A stretch of 64,000 nt of DNA from Burkholderiales bacterium C2 (GCA_005503085.1 SCOI01000024.1:33737-97736); one strand, 5' to 3'. Positions 47,943 to 58,397 are shown, numbered from the stretch's first letter. Notes: a model not told the origin generated them from the letters alone. Made by a program: numbers and translations.

Positions 47943-47969
47943 AAAAAAGGCCAGCATCAAGCCGGCCTT
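47943..47969 (-). terminator. Terminator of the ribosomal-protein/rpoA operon
   Basis: On the minus strand AAGGCCGGC, 5-base loop, GCTGGCCTT (one mismatch), then a T run. It lies ~50 bases after the rplQ stop and marks the end of the long minus-strand cluster. Confidence 0.85.
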
Positions 47970-48019
47970 CTCTGGGCGAACGCTCCGACCGGGACGGCTG
48001 GAGCCCAAGCGCTGTCGAT

Positions 48020-48409
48020 TTACTCGACGGCTTCGCCGGCGGTCTCGCCTTCAGCGCGGTCAACCAGTTCCACATAGGCCATCGGCGCGTTGTCGCCAAC
48101 ACGGAAGCCCATCTTCAGGATGCGGGTGTAGCCGCCCGGACGCGCCTTGAAACGCGGGCCCAGTTCGTTGAACAGCTTGGTGACGATGTCGCGGTCACGC
48201 AGACGGTCGAAAGCCAGGCGGCGATTGGCCAGCGTGGGTTCCTTGGCCAGGGTGATCAGGGGCTCGACGACGCGACGCAGTTCCTTGGCCTTGGGGACCG
48301 TGGTCTTGATGGCTTCGTGCTGCAGCAGCGAGACGCACATATTGCGCAGCATTGCCTTGCGGTGTTCGCTGGTGCGGTTGAGCTTACGGAGGCCGTTACG
48401 GTGACGCAT
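48020..48409 (-). CDS. rplQ: 50S ribosomal protein L17
   Basis: A 129-residue L17 protein. [20 protein letters not shown] and the segment [14 protein letters not shown] are diagnostic, and the acidic tail ([10 protein letters not shown]) is common in this group. It binds near the peptide exit region of the large subunit. Last gene of the alpha-type unit, 104 bases after rpoA. Confidence 0.97.
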   Translation of the reverse strand: MRHRNGLRKLNRTSEHRKAMLRNMCVSLLQHEAIKTTVPKAKELRRVVEPLITLAKEPTLANRRLAFDRLRDRDIVTKLFNELGPRFKARPGGYTRILKMGFRVGDNAPMAYVELVDRAEGETAGEAVE

Positions 48410-48513
48410 GGTGCTATTCCTTTCCTAGAGTAATCCCAGCAGCCGTATCAGGTACTGCCCGGGTGCACCGGATGAAGCGGGTCAGCGCCCCATCCTTCTT
48501 CTTCAAAAACTAA

Positions 48514-49503
48514 TTAACGCTTGTCCAGACCTTGCGGCGGCCAGTTTTCCAGGCGGGCGCCCAGAGTCAGGCCGCGCGAAGCGAGGACTTCCTTGATTTC
48601 ATTGAGCGACTTGCGACCCAGATTCGGGGTCTTCAGCAGCTCGGTCTCGGTGCGCTGGATCAGGTCGCCGATGTAGTAGATGTTCTCGGCCTTCAGGCAG
48701 TTGGCCGAACGAACGGTCAACTCGAGCTCATCGACAGGGCGCAGCAGGATCGGGTCGAAGCTGCTGGAGCGCTGGGCCGGCTGGTCGAAGGCATCGACCA
48801 GGTCGGTGCCCTGCAGCTGTGCGAACACGGCCAGTTGCTCGACCAGGATCTTGGCCGAAGCGCGGATCGCTTCCTCGGGCGAGATGGCGCCGTTGGTTTC
48901 GATTTCCATGACCAGCTTGTCCAGATCGGTACGCTGCTCGACGCGGGCGTTCTCGACGGCGTAGCTGACGCGGCGCACGGGCGAGAACGAGGCGTCCAGC
49001 ACGATGCGGCCGATGCTCTTGGTCGGCTCGTCGCCATAGCGGCGCATCGTGCCCGGCACATAGCCACGGCCCTTCTCGACCTTGATCTGCATGTCCAGCT
49101 TGCCGCCTTGCGACAGATGGGCAATGACGTGCTCGGGATTGATGATCTCGACGTCGTGCGGGGTCTGGATGTCGGCAGCCGTGACCGGGCCTTCACCTTC
49201 CTTGCGCAGGACCAGGGTCACTTCTTCGCGGTTGTGCAGGCGGAACACCACGCCCTTGAGGTTCAGCATGATGTGAACCACGTCTTCTTGCACACCGTCG
49301 ATGGCCGAGTACTCGTGCAGCACGCCGGCAATCGTCACTTCAGTCGGCGCGTAACCCACCATCGAGGACAGCAGCACACGACGCAGGGCATTGCCCAGGG
49401 TGTGGCCATAACCGCGCTCGAACGGCTCCAGCGTCACCTTGGCGCGATGGCCGCCCAGGGGCTCCACATTGATGGATTTGGGTTTCAGCAGGTTTGTTTG
49501 CAT
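48514..49503 (-). CDS. rpoA: RNA polymerase alpha subunit
   Basis: A 329-residue alpha subunit. The N-terminal assembly domain includes [23 protein letters not shown] (cut short here to its core [15 protein letters not shown]) and the C-terminal DNA-contacting domain has [20 protein letters not shown] and [17 protein letters not shown]. It assembles beta subunits and contacts UP elements and activators. Located between rpsD and rplQ as in most proteobacteria. Confidence 0.98.
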   Translation of the reverse strand: MQTNLLKPKSINVEPLGGHRAKVTLEPFERGYGHTLGNALRRVLLSSMVGYAPTEVTIAGVLHEYSAIDGVQEDVVHIMLNLKGVVFRLHNREEVTLVLRKEGEGPVTAADIQTPHDVEIINPEHVIAHLSQGGKLDMQIKVEKGRGYVPGTMRRYGDEPTKSIGRIVLDASFSPVRRVSYAVENARVEQRTDLDKLVMEIETNGAISPEEAIRASAKILVEQLAVFAQLQGTDLVDAFDQPAQRSSSFDPILLRPVDELELTVRSANCLKAENIYYIGDLIQRTETELLKTPNLGRKSLNEIKEVLASRGLTLGARLENWPPQGLDKR

Positions 49504-49659
49504 GAGGTCTTTCTTTCAATACCCTCGGTTCGTTACACCGATAAGGCTGAGGGACCAACCGGGCGCGGCCGGAACGGGCCCGGCCCGGACGAGATAAAGC
49601 CGAAGAAAACGGCAAGGCCGAGCGCGCTCCTGACGAGCCGCCCGGCCGGAGCACTTCGA

Positions 49660-50283
49660 TTAACGCGAGTACAACTCAACGATCAGCGATTCGTTGATCT
49701 CGGCGCCGAACTCGTCGCGGTCGGGAGCCTTCTTGAACACGCCTTCCAGCTTCGTACCATCCACCTGCACCCAGGCAGGCATGCCGATGGACTCGGCCAG
49801 CTTGAACGCGTCAACGATGCGCAGCTGCTTCTTGGCCTTCTCACGCACGGCGACGGTGTCACCGGCCTTCACCAGGTAGGAAGCGATGTTGACCACTTCG
49901 CCATTGACGGTGATGCCCTTGTGCGAGACCAGCTGGCGCGCTTCGGCACGGGTCGAACCGAAGCCCATGCGGTAGACGACGTTGTCCAGACGCGATTCCA
50001 GCAGTTGCAGCAGGTTCACGCCGGTCGAACCCTTGCGGCGCTCGGCTTCGGCGAAGTAGCGGCGGAACTGACGCTCCAGCACGCCGTACATGCGCTTGAC
50101 CTTCTGCTTTTCACGCAGTTGCAGACCGAAGTCGGAGGTGCGCTGACCGGAAGTGCGGCCGTGCTGGCCGGGCTTCGAATCAAACTTGGCCTTGTCGCTG
50201 ATCGAGCGGCGGGCGCTCTTCAGGAACAGGTCGGTGCCTTCGCGGCGGGAAAGTTTGGCCTTGGGGCCGAGGTAACGTGCCAC
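49660..50283 (-). CDS. rpsD: 30S ribosomal protein S4
   Basis: A 207-residue S4 with a GTG start (AAGGA 8 bases before). [20 protein letters not shown] and the S4 RNA-binding domain [20 protein letters not shown] are clear. S4 nucleates 30S assembly and in E. coli represses the alpha operon. Here 210 bases with a hairpin separate it from rpsK, so it may have its own control. Confidence 0.97.
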   Translation of the reverse strand: MARYLGPKAKLSRREGTDLFLKSARRSISDKAKFDSKPGQHGRTSGQRTSDFGLQLREKQKVKRMYGVLERQFRRYFAEAERRKGSTGVNLLQLLESRLDNVVYRMGFGSTRAEARQLVSHKGITVNGEVVNIASYLVKAGDTVAVREKAKKQLRIVDAFKLAESIGMPAWVQVDGTKLEGVFKKAPDRDEFGAEINESLIVELYSR

Positions 50284-50415
50284 TTTGCGTGTCCTTGTTC
50301 AATCTGACGCACAAAGTCCGTCGACTTGTGCGCGAGTCTGGCCAGTGTTTTTATCAGCTCAGACGGTGGGCTTATTGAAGTGTCGGCCTGCGCTCACACG
50401 AGGCCTCGACTTCAG

Positions 50416-50450
50416 CAAAACGGCCGGCTGGCACTTGCGCGCCAGCCGGC
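50416..50450 (-). terminator. Hairpin (possible attenuator) between rpsK and rpsD
   Basis: On the minus strand a perfect 10-base stem GCCGGCTGGC / GCCAGCCGGC with an 8-base loop followed by CGTTTTG, 43 bases after the rpsK stop. The T run is short and interrupted, so partial termination or attenuation is more likely than a full stop. Confidence 0.55.
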
Positions 50451-50493
50451 TTGGGAAAATCGAATCGGCGATTATCGCACTAAACCGAGAGGT

Positions 50494-50898
50494 TTAGATA
50501 CGACGACGCTTTTGAGGACGGCAGCCGTTGTGCGGCACCGGCGTCACGTCAGAGATCGAGTTGATGCGGATGCCCAATGCGGCCAGAGCGCGCACCGACG
50601 ATTCGCGACCCGGGCCGGGGCCCTTGATCTTGACGTCCAGATTCTTGATGCCCTGCTCTTGAGCAGCGCGGCCGGCCACTTCGGCAGCCACCTGGGCAGC
50701 GAAGGGAGTCGACTTGCGCGAGCCCTTGAAGCCTTGACCACCGGAAGAGGCCCAGGACAGAGCGCCACCTTGACGATCGGTGATCGTGATGATGGTGTTG
50801 TTGAACGAAGCGTGGACGTGCGCAACGCCGTCGGCAACGTTCTTGCGAACCTTCTTGCGAACGCGCTGGGCAGCCGAGTTATTAGGTGCTTTTGCCAT
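50494..50898 (-). CDS. rpsK: 30S ribosomal protein S11
   Basis: A 134-residue S11. [38 protein letters not shown] and the ending [13 protein letters not shown] are diagnostic. It forms part of the platform of the small subunit. Begins 32 bases after rpsM. Confidence 0.98.
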   Translation of the reverse strand: MAKAPNNSAAQRVRKKVRKNVADGVAHVHASFNNTIITITDRQGGALSWASSGGQGFKGSRKSTPFAAQVAAEVAGRAAQEQGIKNLDVKIKGPGPGRESSVRALAALGIRINSISDVTPVPHNGCRPQKRRRI

Positions 50899-50930
50899 GT
50901 GAACCTTCTTTCAATGCTGTGGCAGCGTGA

Positions 50931-51296
50931 TCACTTCTTGCCGGTCGCAGCCGACTTGCGCGGACCCTTGCGGGTACGGGCATTCGTGCGGGTGCGTTGA
51001 CCGCGCATCGGCAGGCCACGGCGATGACGGAAGCCGCGGTAGCAGCCCAGATCCATCAAGCGCTTGATGTTGATCGACATCTCGCGGCGCAGATCGCCTT
51101 CGATGGTCATGCGGCCCACTTCTTCACGGATCTTTTCCAGATCAGCGTCGGTGAGGTCCTTGACCTTCTTGTCGAACGGGATGCCGCAAGTTGTGCAGAT
51201 CTTCTGTGCGGTCGTACGGCCAATGCCGTAGATCGAAGTCAGACCGATCTCAGTGTGCTTTTGCGGCGGAATGTTGATACCAGCAATACGTGCCAT
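50931..51296 (-). CDS. rpsM: 30S ribosomal protein S13
   Basis: A 121-residue S13: [20 protein letters not shown] at the start, HTH-like middle, and basic tail [18 protein letters not shown]. It contacts the A-site region and the large subunit. First gene of the alpha-type group, following rpmJ. Confidence 0.98.
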   Translation of the reverse strand: MARIAGINIPPQKHTEIGLTSIYGIGRTTAQKICTTCGIPFDKKVKDLTDADLEKIREEVGRMTIEGDLRREMSINIKRLMDLGCYRGFRHRRGLPMRGQRTRTNARTRKGPRKSAATGKK

Positions 51297-51330
51297 GTGC
51301 GTCCTCTAATTCGCTCGTGTCGTGCAGCAA

Positions 51331-51444
51331 TCAGCCCTGGCGCTGCTTGTGGCGGGGATCGGTACAGATCACACGCACCACGCCCTTGCGGCGGATGATC
51401 TTGCAATTGCGGCACATTTGCTTAACGGATGCCGAAACTTTCAT
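51331..51444 (-). CDS. rpmJ: 50S ribosomal protein L36
   Basis: A 37-residue protein, [20 protein letters not shown] and a C-terminal part with [11 protein letters not shown]. The zinc ribbon is complete (C11, C14, C27, H32), so this is the zinc-containing form. Lies between infA and rpsM, the usual place. Confidence 0.96.
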   Translation of the reverse strand: MKVSASVKQMCRNCKIIRRKGVVRVICTDPRHKQRQG

Positions 51445-51503
51445 GGTCTGCTCCTTGACCTACTCTAAATCGCTCAAACAGCGCGTCCGGGGAATGAACA
51501 AGC

Positions 51504-51722
51504 TCACTTCGCCCGGAAAACGATGCGAGCACGACTCAAATCGTAGGGCGTGAGTTCCACCGTCACTTTGTCTCCGGGCAGGATGCGGATGTAGTGCATC
51601 CGCATCTTGCCGGAGATGTGACCGAGGACCACATGCCCGTTTTCCAACTTCACACGAAACGTTGCGTTGGGGAGATTTTCTTGGATCTCACCCTGCATCT
51701 GAATGACGTCGTCTTTCGCCAT
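51504..51722 (-). CDS. infA: Translation initiation factor IF-1
   Basis: A 72-residue OB-fold protein: [20 protein letters not shown], then [20 protein letters not shown]. It occupies the A site during initiation. In the spc group between secY and rpmJ, a location common in betaproteobacteria but different from E. coli. Confidence 0.97.
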   Translation of the reverse strand: MAKDDVIQMQGEIQENLPNATFRVKLENGHVVLGHISGKMRMHYIRILPGDKVTVELTPYDLSRARIVFRAK

Positions 51723-51765
51723 GCCGTTCAGGTTCGGTTGGAACCGTTGGTATTACCTCAGCTTG

Positions 51766-53076
51766 TCAGCTGGCCTTGAAATTTGCCTTCTTCAGCAGCG
51801 ACTCGTACTGCTGACTCATCACATAAGACTGCACCTGAGCCCAGAAGTCCATGGTGACCACGACGATGATCAACAAGGAGGTACCGCCAAAATAGAACGG
51901 CACGTTGTACTTCAGAACCAAAAACTCAGGCAGCAGACAGACGGCGGTGATATAGATGGCGCCGGCCAAGGTCAGTCGCGACAAGATCTTGTCAATATGC
52001 TTGGCGGTCTGATCGCCGGGACGGATCCCGGGGATAAACGCGCCACTCTTCTTCAGGTTGTCTGCGGTCTCACGGCTGTTAAACACCAGCGCCGTGTAGA
52101 AGAAGCAGAAGAACACGATGGCAGCAGCGTAGAGCAGCACATAAATCGGCTGGCCCGGACGCAGCATGTCAGCGAGGTCTTTCAACCAGCGCAGGCCATC
52201 ACCGGTAGCAAACCAACTCACCACGGTGGTCGGCAGCAGGATGATGGATGACGCGAAGATCGGCGGAATCACGCCCGACATGTTCAGCTTCAGCGGCAGG
52301 TGCGAGCTTTGGCCACCATAGACCTTGTTGCCGACCTGGCGCTTGGCATAGTTCACCAAGATCTTGCGCTGGCCACGTTCAACAAAGACCACAGCGTAGG
52401 TCACACCGATCACCAGGGCCACGATGAAGATCGAAGCAATGATGCTCATTGCGCCAGTCCGCACCAGCTCCAGCAACCCGGCCACCGCACCCGGCAGACC
52501 CGCAGCGATACCGCCGAAGATCAGAATCGAGATGCCGTTGCCCAGACCGCGCTCGGTGATCTGCTCACCCAGCCACATCAGGAACATCGTGCCGGCCACC
52601 AGGCTGGTCACCGCAGTCATGCGGAAACCAAAACCAGGATCAATCACCAGACCCGGCGAGCTCTCCAGCGCCAGCGCAATGCTCAGCGATTGAAAGATGG
52701 CCAGACCCAGGGTGCCGTAACGGGTGTACTGCGTGATCTTGCGACGCCCTGCTTCGCCTTCCTTCTTCAGCGCTTCCAAGCTCGGCACCACATGCGTCAT
52801 CAACTGCATGACGATGGAGGCCGAGATGTAGGGCGTGATGCCCAGCGCCAAGACAGCGAAACGGGACAGCGCGCCGCCCGAGAACATATTGAACAGGCTC
52901 AGGATGCCGCCCTGCTGACCCTTGAAGAGCTGCTGCAGTTGGGCCGGGTCGATGCCGGGCACGGGGATATGCGCCCCGATCCGATACACCACCAGCGCCA
53001 GCAGCAGGAACACAAGCCGACGACGGAGGTCGCCGAACTTGCCGCTCTTGGCCAGTTGGTTTGCGTTGGTTGCCAC
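51766..53076 (-). CDS. secY: Protein translocase subunit SecY
   Basis: A 436-residue channel protein with ten transmembrane helices and a GTG start. Recognisable parts are [48 protein letters not shown] and the cytoplasmic loop [18 protein letters not shown]. It forms the SecYEG pore. Directly after rplO, as in the spc operon. Confidence 0.98.
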   Translation of the reverse strand: MATNANQLAKSGKFGDLRRRLVFLLLALVVYRIGAHIPVPGIDPAQLQQLFKGQQGGILSLFNMFSGGALSRFAVLALGITPYISASIVMQLMTHVVPSLEALKKEGEAGRRKITQYTRYGTLGLAIFQSLSIALALESSPGLVIDPGFGFRMTAVTSLVAGTMFLMWLGEQITERGLGNGISILIFGGIAAGLPGAVAGLLELVRTGAMSIIASIFIVALVIGVTYAVVFVERGQRKILVNYAKRQVGNKVYGGQSSHLPLKLNMSGVIPPIFASSIILLPTTVVSWFATGDGLRWLKDLADMLRPGQPIYVLLYAAAIVFFCFFYTALVFNSRETADNLKKSGAFIPGIRPGDQTAKHIDKILSRLTLAGAIYITAVCLLPEFLVLKYNVPFYFGGTSLLIIVVVTMDFWAQVQSYVMSQQYESLLKKANFKAS

Positions 53077-53097
53077 TGTGCCTATCCTGTAGCTCTA

Positions 53098-53529
53098 TTA
53101 AGCGACCGTGCCGCCAGCGGCTTCGATGGCTGCCTTGGCACCCGCCGTTGCGCCCACGCCCTTCAGCGTGATCTTGCGGCTGATAGCGCCCGACAGGATG
53201 ACCTTGACGGTCTTCGCCAGTTCGGGAACCAGGCCGACGGCCTTCAGGGTGAGCACGTCGATCTCGTCACCGGCCAGCACCTGCAGATCGCTCAGCGTGA
53301 TCTCGGCGTTGTACTTCAGCGATTGCGACTTGAAACCGCGCTTGGGTAGGCGACGCTGCAAAGGCATTTGACCGCCTTCGAAGCCCACCTTGTGGTAGCC
53401 ACCGGCACGCGACTTTTGACCCTTGTGGCCGCGGCCAGCAGTCTTGCCCAGACCGGAGCCAATGCCACGACCCACGCGACGCTTGGCGTGCTTGGCGCCA
53501 GCGGCAGGCTTGATGGTATTGAGTTGCAT
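53098..53529 (-). CDS. rplO: 50S ribosomal protein L15
   Basis: A 143-residue L15: [40 protein letters not shown] and a conserved C-terminal globular part. Late-assembling large-subunit protein. Between rpmD and secY. Confidence 0.97.
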   Translation of the reverse strand: MQLNTIKPAAGAKHAKRRVGRGIGSGLGKTAGRGHKGQKSRAGGYHKVGFEGGQMPLQRRLPKRGFKSQSLKYNAEITLSDLQVLAGDEIDVLTLKAVGLVPELAKTVKVILSGAISRKITLKGVGATAGAKAAIEAAGGTVA

Positions 53530-53555
53530 CTTCTAGTCCTCAGTTCGTGTGGCGC

Positions 53556-53738
53556 TTACAGCACCTGCACGAGATAGGCGATCTTGTTGATCATGCCGCG
53601 CACCGCCGGCGTGTCTTCCAACACGCTGGTGCTGTTCAGCTTGCGCAGACCCAGACCAACCACGGTGGCACGGTGCGAGGCACGGGTACCAATGGGGCTG
53701 CGGACCAGCTTGACCGTCAAAGTTTTCTTGTCAGACAT
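53556..53738 (-). CDS. rpmD: 50S ribosomal protein L30
   Basis: A 60-residue L30 ([39 protein letters not shown]). The start at 53738 with GGAGAG upstream gives the usual length; an earlier ATG at 53777 overlaps rpsE and is unlikely. Confidence 0.96.
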   Translation of the reverse strand: MSDKKTLTVKLVRSPIGTRASHRATVVGLGLRKLNSTSVLEDTPAVRGMINKIAYLVQVL

Positions 53739-53757
53739 CAGTCTCTCCAGTGCAGCT

Positions 53758-54276
53758 TCAGTTGAGGATGTCTTCAACTGTCTTGCCGCGCTTGGCTGCG
53801 ACTTGCGCGGCCGTGGTGGAACGCTTCAGAGCGTCCAGCGTGGCGCGAACCATGTTGTAAGGGTTGGTCGAACCGTGGCTCTTGGTCACGATGTCGGTCA
53901 CGCCCATCACTTCGAAGACGGCGCGCATCGGGCCGCCGGCGATCACGCCGGTACCGGCCTTGGCCGGAATCATCATCACGTGAGCAGCACCATGGTCACC
54001 GTTCACGCTGTGGTGAATCGTGCCATTGCGCAGATCGACCTTGACCATATTGCGGCGGGCGGCTTCCATTGCCTTTTGTACGGCGACCGGAACTTCCTTC
54101 GCCTTGCCCTTGCCCATGCCGATACGGCCATCGCCGTCGCCGACCACCGTCAGTGCTGCGAAGGACAGCGTACGGCCGCCCTTGACCACCTTGGTGACGC
54201 GATTGACCGCGATCATCTTTTCCTTCAGGCCGTCGTCATTGCCTTCGGTCTGCGCGCGGGGTTGAAATTTTGCCAT
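53758..54276 (-). CDS. rpsE: 30S ribosomal protein S5
   Basis: A 172-residue S5: [37 protein letters not shown] and [20 protein letters not shown]. It helps decode accurately and shapes the mRNA entry site. Between rplR and rpmD. Confidence 0.98.
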   Translation of the reverse strand: MAKFQPRAQTEGNDDGLKEKMIAVNRVTKVVKGGRTLSFAALTVVGDGDGRIGMGKGKAKEVPVAVQKAMEAARRNMVKVDLRNGTIHHSVNGDHGAAHVMMIPAKAGTGVIAGGPMRAVFEVMGVTDIVTKSHGSTNPYNMVRATLDALKRSTTAAQVAAKRGKTVEDILN

Positions 54277-54294
54277 TTCGTATTCCTTGTTGCG

Positions 54295-54660
54295 TCAGAA
54301 CTGCAGGCCGGCTTCGCGGGCTGCTTCGGCCAGTGCCTTGACTCGGCCATGGTAGGCAAAGCCCGCACGGTCGAAAGCCACCTTCTCGATACCGGCAGCC
54401 TTGGCCTTCTCGGCGACGCGCTTGCCCACCAGGACGGCGGCAGCGACGTTGCCGCCCTTGCCATTGCCACCCAGTTCGGCACGGACTTCCTTCTCGGCGG
54501 TCGAAGCGCTGGCCAGCACTTTGGTGCCGCAGTCGGAAATGACGCTGGCGTAGATGTGCAGGTTGGAGCGGAACACCGTCAGGCGTGCCACGCGCTGGAT
54601 TGCAATCCGGGCGCGGGTTTGACGCGAGCGACGGATGCGCTGTTCTTTTTTGGTCAACAT
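54295..54660 (-). CDS. rplR: 50S ribosomal protein L18
   Basis: A 121-residue L18 that binds 5S rRNA: basic start [37 protein letters not shown] and [20 protein letters not shown]. Between rplF and rpsE. Confidence 0.97.
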   Translation of the reverse strand: MLTKKEQRIRRSRQTRARIAIQRVARLTVFRSNLHIYASVISDCGTKVLASASTAEKEVRAELGGNGKGGNVAAAVLVGKRVAEKAKAAGIEKVAFDRAGFAYHGRVKALAEAAREAGLQF

Positions 54661-54671
54661 TGCGCTGCTCC

Positions 54672-55205
54672 TTACTTCTTCTTGGTCTCTTTGAGGGAGA
54701 CCTTCTCGTCGGAATAGCGGATGCCCTTGCCCTTGTAGGGCTCTGGCGGACGGAAGGCGCGCACTTCAGCGGCGATCTGTCCGACCACTTGGCGGTCCGC
54801 GCCCTTGATCAGGATTTCGGTCTGGGTCGGGCACTCAACCTTGATACCAGCCGGCATGTCCTTCACCACGGGGTGAGAGAAACCGATCTGCAGGTTCAGC
54901 TTCTGGCCCTGAGCCTGGGCACGGAAGCCCACGCCCACCAGATTCAGCTTCTTCTCGAAACCCTTGCTCACACCGTTGACCATATTGGCCACCAGTGCGC
55001 GCATCGTGCCGCTCAGCGCATCGGCGTCGGCCGATTCGTTGGCGGGGGCGAAAGTCAGCTTGCCAGCTTCGTTCTTGATGGTGACCTGGGGGTTGGCAGC
55101 ACGCACCAACGTGCCCTGGGCACCCTTCACGCTGATCTGCTCAGCGGTGATCGTCACGTCCACACCTGCGGGGACGGCGACCGGCATTTTTCCTACGCGG
55201 GACAT
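54672..55205 (-). CDS. rplF: 50S ribosomal protein L6
   Basis: A 177-residue L6: [19 protein letters not shown] and the C-terminal signature [20 protein letters not shown]. Sits near the factor-binding site of the large subunit. Between rpsH and rplR. Confidence 0.98.
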   Translation of the reverse strand: MSRVGKMPVAVPAGVDVTITAEQISVKGAQGTLVRAANPQVTIKNEAGKLTFAPANESADADALSGTMRALVANMVNGVSKGFEKKLNLVGVGFRAQAQGQKLNLQIGFSHPVVKDMPAGIKVECPTQTEILIKGADRQVVGQIAAEVRAFRPPEPYKGKGIRYSDEKVSLKETKKK

Positions 55206-55224
55206 TGTTTAAATCTCCTTGCGC

Positions 55225-55620
55225 TTAGGCGACGTAGCAGAGCACTTCGCCGCCGATACCGGCTTGACGTGCTTTGCGGTCGGTCATCACACCCTTGGGG
55301 GTGGTGACAATCGCCACACCCAGGCCATTCATGACCTGCGGGATGTCGTGGCGGCCCTTGTAAATGCGCAGGCCGGGACGGCTCACGCGCTCGATGCGCT
55401 CGATCACCGGACGACCGGCGTAATACTTCAGCGCAATCTCCAACTCGGGGCGGGCGGCTTCACCGCGCACCGCGAATCCATCGATATAACCCTCGTCCTT
55501 CAGGACCTTGGCGATCGCGATCTTCAACTTAGACGAAGGCATCACGACGCTGGCTTTCTCAACGCTTTGGGCGTTGCGAATGCGAGTCAGCATATCGGCG
55601 ATAGGATCACTCATGCTCAT
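55225..55620 (-). CDS. rpsH: 30S ribosomal protein S8
   Basis: A 131-residue S8: [20 protein letters not shown] and [19 protein letters not shown]. In E. coli S8 is the translational repressor of the spc operon. A second ATG at 55614 is an alternative start. Between rpsN and rplF. Confidence 0.97.
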   Translation of the reverse strand: MSMSDPIADMLTRIRNAQSVEKASVVMPSSKLKIAIAKVLKDEGYIDGFAVRGEAARPELEIALKYYAGRPVIERIERVSRPGLRIYKGRHDIPQVMNGLGVAIVTTPKGVMTDRKARQAGIGGEVLCYVA

Positions 55621-55644
55621 ATGAAAATCTCCTAAACCTGCCGA

Positions 55645-55950
55645 TTACCAGCTGGCCTTGACGACACCGGGGATGTCGCCCTTGAAGGCCAGCTCGCGAA
55701 TTTTGTTACGGCCCAGGCCGAACTTGCGGAACGTGCCGCGGGGACGGCCGGTCAACTCGCAGCGGTTACGCAGGCGGGTCGGGTAGGCGTTACGGGGGAG
55801 CTTTTGCAGCTCCAGGCGGGCTGCATAGCGCTCTTCTTCCGACTTCTTGAAGTCGTCGATGATGGCCTTCAGTTCCGCATACTTCTTGGCGTACTTGGCG
55901 ACCAGTTGTTCGCGCTTCAGCTCACGTTGCTTAATCGAGAGTTTTGCCAC
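55645..55950 (-). CDS. rpsN: 30S ribosomal protein S14 (zinc-free form)
   Basis: A 101-residue S14 with a GTG start. [20 protein letters not shown] and [17 protein letters not shown] are diagnostic; the CxxC zinc pairs of the short form are missing, so this is the long zinc-free type. Between rplE and rpsH. Confidence 0.97.
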   Translation of the reverse strand: MAKLSIKQRELKREQLVAKYAKKYAELKAIIDDFKKSEEERYAARLELQKLPRNAYPTRLRNRCELTGRPRGTFRKFGLGRNKIRELAFKGDIPGVVKASW

Positions 55951-55958
55951 AGGTCACC

Positions 55959-56498
55959 TCAGTTCTTGAACGGGAACTTGAATGCGGCCAACAGGGCCTT
56001 GCACTCATCGTCCGACTTGGCCGTGGTGGTGATGCTGATATTCAGACCACGCAGCGCGTCAACCTTGTCGTAATCGATTTCCGGGAAAATGATCTGCTCT
56101 TTGACGCCGATGTTGTAGTTACCACGACCATCGAACGAGCGACCCGAGATACCACGGAAGTCACGAACGCGCGGCAGCGCGACCGTCACGAAGCGATCCA
56201 GGAATTCATACATCTGAACGCCACGCAGGGTGACCATGCAGCCGATCGGCACCTGCTCACGGATCTTGAAACCCGCGATTGCCTTCTTGGACTTGGTGAC
56301 CACGGGCTTTTGGCCGGCGATCTTGGTGAGGTCGCCGACGGCGTGGTCCATCACCTTCTTGTCCGCAACCGCCTCGCTCACACCCATATTGAGCGTGATC
56401 TTGGTGATGCGCGGCACTTCCATGACCGACTTGTAGCCAAACTTCTCAACGAGGCCTGGCACAACTTTTTCGCGATAAAACGCTTGCAAACGAGCCAT
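55959..56498 (-). CDS. rplE: 50S ribosomal protein L5
   Basis: A 179-residue L5, a 5S-rRNA-binding protein: [40 protein letters not shown] and [20 protein letters not shown]. The start at 56498 gives the usual length; a longer frame reaches into rplX. Confidence 0.97.
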   Translation of the reverse strand: MARLQAFYREKVVPGLVEKFGYKSVMEVPRITKITLNMGVSEAVADKKVMDHAVGDLTKIAGQKPVVTKSKKAIAGFKIREQVPIGCMVTLRGVQMYEFLDRFVTVALPRVRDFRGISGRSFDGRGNYNIGVKEQIIFPEIDYDKVDALRGLNISITTTAKSDDECKALLAAFKFPFKN

Positions 56499-56508
56499 GT
56501 CGGACCTC

Positions 56509-56826
56509 TTAAGCCTTGATCTCTTCGCCGGTCGACTTGTAAACGCGCACCTTCTTGCCATCGGCGAGCAACTTGATGCCCACGCGATCGGCCTTGCCGG
56601 ATGCAGCGTTAAAAATCGCCACGTTGGATTGATGGATCGGCATCGTCTTATCGACCACACCGCCGGTGGTGCCCTTCATCGGGTTGGGCTTGACGTGCTT
56701 CTTAACGACATTGACGCCGTCCACCACGAGGTGGGCGTCGTCGACACGCTGCGACACAGTGCCGCGCTTGCCCTTGTCGCGGCCGGTCAACACGATGACC
56801 TGGTCGCCTTTACGAATCTTGTTCAT
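56509..56826 (-). CDS. rplX: 50S ribosomal protein L24
   Basis: A 105-residue L24 with a KOW motif near the start ([20 protein letters not shown]). It initiates large-subunit assembly. AAGG lies 8 bases before the ATG. Between rplN and rplE. Confidence 0.97.
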   Translation of the reverse strand: MNKIRKGDQVIVLTGRDKGKRGTVSQRVDDAHLVVDGVNVVKKHVKPNPMKGTTGGVVDKTMPIHQSNVAIFNAASGKADRVGIKLLADGKKVRVYKSTGEEIKA

Positions 56827-56852
56827 GGCAATACCTTTGTCTGTGGCTGTGC

Positions 56853-57221
56853 TCAGAGCACCTCAGGCGCCAGCGACACGATCTTCATGAAACGCTCGGT
56901 ACGCAGTTCACGCGTCACCGGGCCGAAGATACGAGTGCCGATGGGCTCCAGCTTGGCGTTCAGCAGCACGGCGGCATTGCCGTCGAACTTGACCAAAGAG
57001 CCGTCTTGGCGGCGCACGCCCTTGGCAGTGCGAACCACCACCGCGCTGTAGATCTCGCCTTTTTTGACGCGACCGCGCGGAGCAGCTTCTTTGATGCTGA
57101 CCTTGATGATGTCGCCAATGCCGGCATAACGACGCTTGGACCCGCCAAGCACCTTGATGCACATGACGGATTTAGCGCCAGTGTTGTCCGCGACGTCGAG
57201 CCGCGATTGCATTTGAATCAT
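56853..57221 (-). CDS. rplN: 50S ribosomal protein L14
   Basis: A 122-residue L14: [20 protein letters not shown] and the segment [20 protein letters not shown]. The start at 57221 gives the universal length. First gene of the spc-type unit, with its own strong promoter ~180 bases upstream. Confidence 0.98.
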   Translation of the reverse strand: MIQMQSRLDVADNTGAKSVMCIKVLGGSKRRYAGIGDIIKVSIKEAAPRGRVKKGEIYSAVVVRTAKGVRRQDGSLVKFDGNAAVLLNAKLEPIGTRIFGPVTRELRTERFMKIVSLAPEVL

Positions 57222-57401
57222 GTCTGTCCCCAACTTTTCCCTCGTCCAGCGCTGCAACCAATTTGCAGCCACCTTCAGCGGTCAGTCTTGGGCCCGTGGA
57301 CCGTTCGCTCGGATCTTTGAGACCCTTGCGCCCGGCAGTTATGGGCGAACCCGAGGCCATAACGCACTAGAAAGTGCGCCTGACGTTCGGCGAAGCTTTG
57401 G
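57222..57401 (-). other. Long 5' leader of the rplN (spc-type) transcript
   Basis: About 170-180 transcribed but untranslated bases between the promoter and rplN. A small hairpin (CGCACT-TTCT-AGTGCG, at about 57364-57379) lies near its start. Such leaders can bind a regulatory ribosomal protein, but no known site was recognised. Confidence 0.45.
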
Positions 57402-57431
57402 ATTATGCGTCAGGGCCTACGCTCATGTCAA
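57402..57431 (-). promoter_or_regulatory. Strong sigma-70 promoter of the rplN operon
   Basis: On the minus strand a perfect TTGACA (57431-57426), an 18-base spacer, and CATAAT (57407-57402; 5 of 6). It lies between the peroxiredoxin gene and rplN and is the best promoter match I found in the window. Confidence 0.85.
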
Positions 57432-57500
57432 GCGTTAACCCCGAAGAACTTTGCAAGCCAGCACCGCGGACCCCGCGATGCCAGCCCGATCCGTGAAAGT

Positions 57501-58010
57501 TCAGAGCGCCTTGGCCTGAGCCAGCAAGGTGGCAGCATCGCTGACCTCGAATTTGCCGGGCGCCTCGACATTCAGCGACTTGACGACGCCGTCAACGACC
57601 AGCATCGAGTAGCGCTGCGAGCGCAGACCCATGCCCCGTGCCACCAGGTCCAGCGTCAGGCCGGTGGCTTTGGCGAAGTCAGCGCTGCCGTCAGCCATCA
57701 TGCGGACCTTGCCGGCGGTCTTCTGTTCGCGACCCCAGGCGCCCATCACGAAGGCGTCATTGACAGACACACACCAGATCTCGTCGACACCAGCCGCCTT
57801 GAAGGCCTCGGCCTGCTGCACATAGCCAGGCACATGCTGGGCCGAGCAGGTCGGCGTGAACGCGCCGGGCAACGCGAAGATCGCAATTTTCTTGCCGGCG
57901 GTCGCCTTCTCGATGTCAAAGCTATTGGGGCCTAGCGAGCAGCCATTGCCCTCGACCTCGATGAACTCATTGAGCGTGCCTGCGGGCAGCTTGTCTCCGA
58001 CTTTCAGCAT
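57501..58010 (-). CDS. Peroxiredoxin, Prx5 (AhpC/TSA) type
   Basis: A 169-residue peroxiredoxin. The peroxidatic cysteine is C55 in the motif PGAFTPTCS, with the Thr of the catalytic triad three residues before; C24 and C80 are further cysteines. Prx5 enzymes reduce peroxides using glutathione or glutaredoxin. AAGGAG lies 7 bases before the ATG. It is inserted between rpsQ and rplN, an atypical position; a terminator separates it from rpsQ and a promoter begins after it, so it may be expressed by readthrough or a promoter I did not see. Confidence 0.93.
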   Translation of the reverse strand: MLKVGDKLPAGTLNEFIEVEGNGCSLGPNSFDIEKATAGKKIAIFALPGAFTPTCSAQHVPGYVQQAEAFKAAGVDEIWCVSVNDAFVMGAWGREQKTAGKVRMMADGSADFAKATGLTLDLVARGMGLRSQRYSMLVVDGVVKSLNVEAPGKFEVSDAATLLAQAKAL

Positions 58011-58033
58011 TGTTGATCTCCTTGTTCACAACG

Positions 58034-58072
58034 AAAAACGGCCGGACGCCAGTATTCCAGCGTTCCGGCCGT
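58034..58072 (-). terminator. Terminator of the rplC-rpsQ unit
   Basis: On the minus strand ACGGCCGGAACGC, 10-base loop, GCGTCCGGCCGT (one bulged base), then five T. It begins about 50 bases after the rpsQ stop and lies just before the peroxiredoxin ribosome-binding site. Confidence 0.85.
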
Positions 58073-58124
58073 CTGAGCCATCGCGGAGCACAAAACCCCG
58101 CAACAGCCTGGACTTCAGCGGCGA

Positions 58125-58397
58125 TTAAACGACCTGCGCCTTCTCGACCAGACGGGTCACGACCCAGCTCTTGGTCTTGGACAGCGGACGGCCTTCGGCG
58201 ATCTCGACCACATCACCCATCTTGTACTCGCCCTTTTCGTCATGGGCGTGGTACTTGCGGGAACGGGCCACGATCTTGCCGTAGAGCTCGTGCTTGGCAC
58301 GGCGCTCGATCAGCACGGTCACGGTCTTGGAGCGCTTGTCGCTGACCACGCGACCGATCAGGGTACGCGTGTTCTTTTCTTGAGCTTGCGTAGTCAT
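58125..58397 (-). CDS. rpsQ: 30S ribosomal protein S17
   Basis: A 90-residue S17: [20 protein letters not shown] and [20 protein letters not shown]. Early-binding small-subunit protein. The start overlaps the rpmC stop by 4 bases. Last gene before the terminator. Confidence 0.97.
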   Translation of the reverse strand: MTTQAQEKNTRTLIGRVVSDKRSKTVTVLIERRAKHELYGKIVARSRKYHAHDEKGEYKMGDVVEIAEGRPLSKTKSWVVTRLVEKAQVV

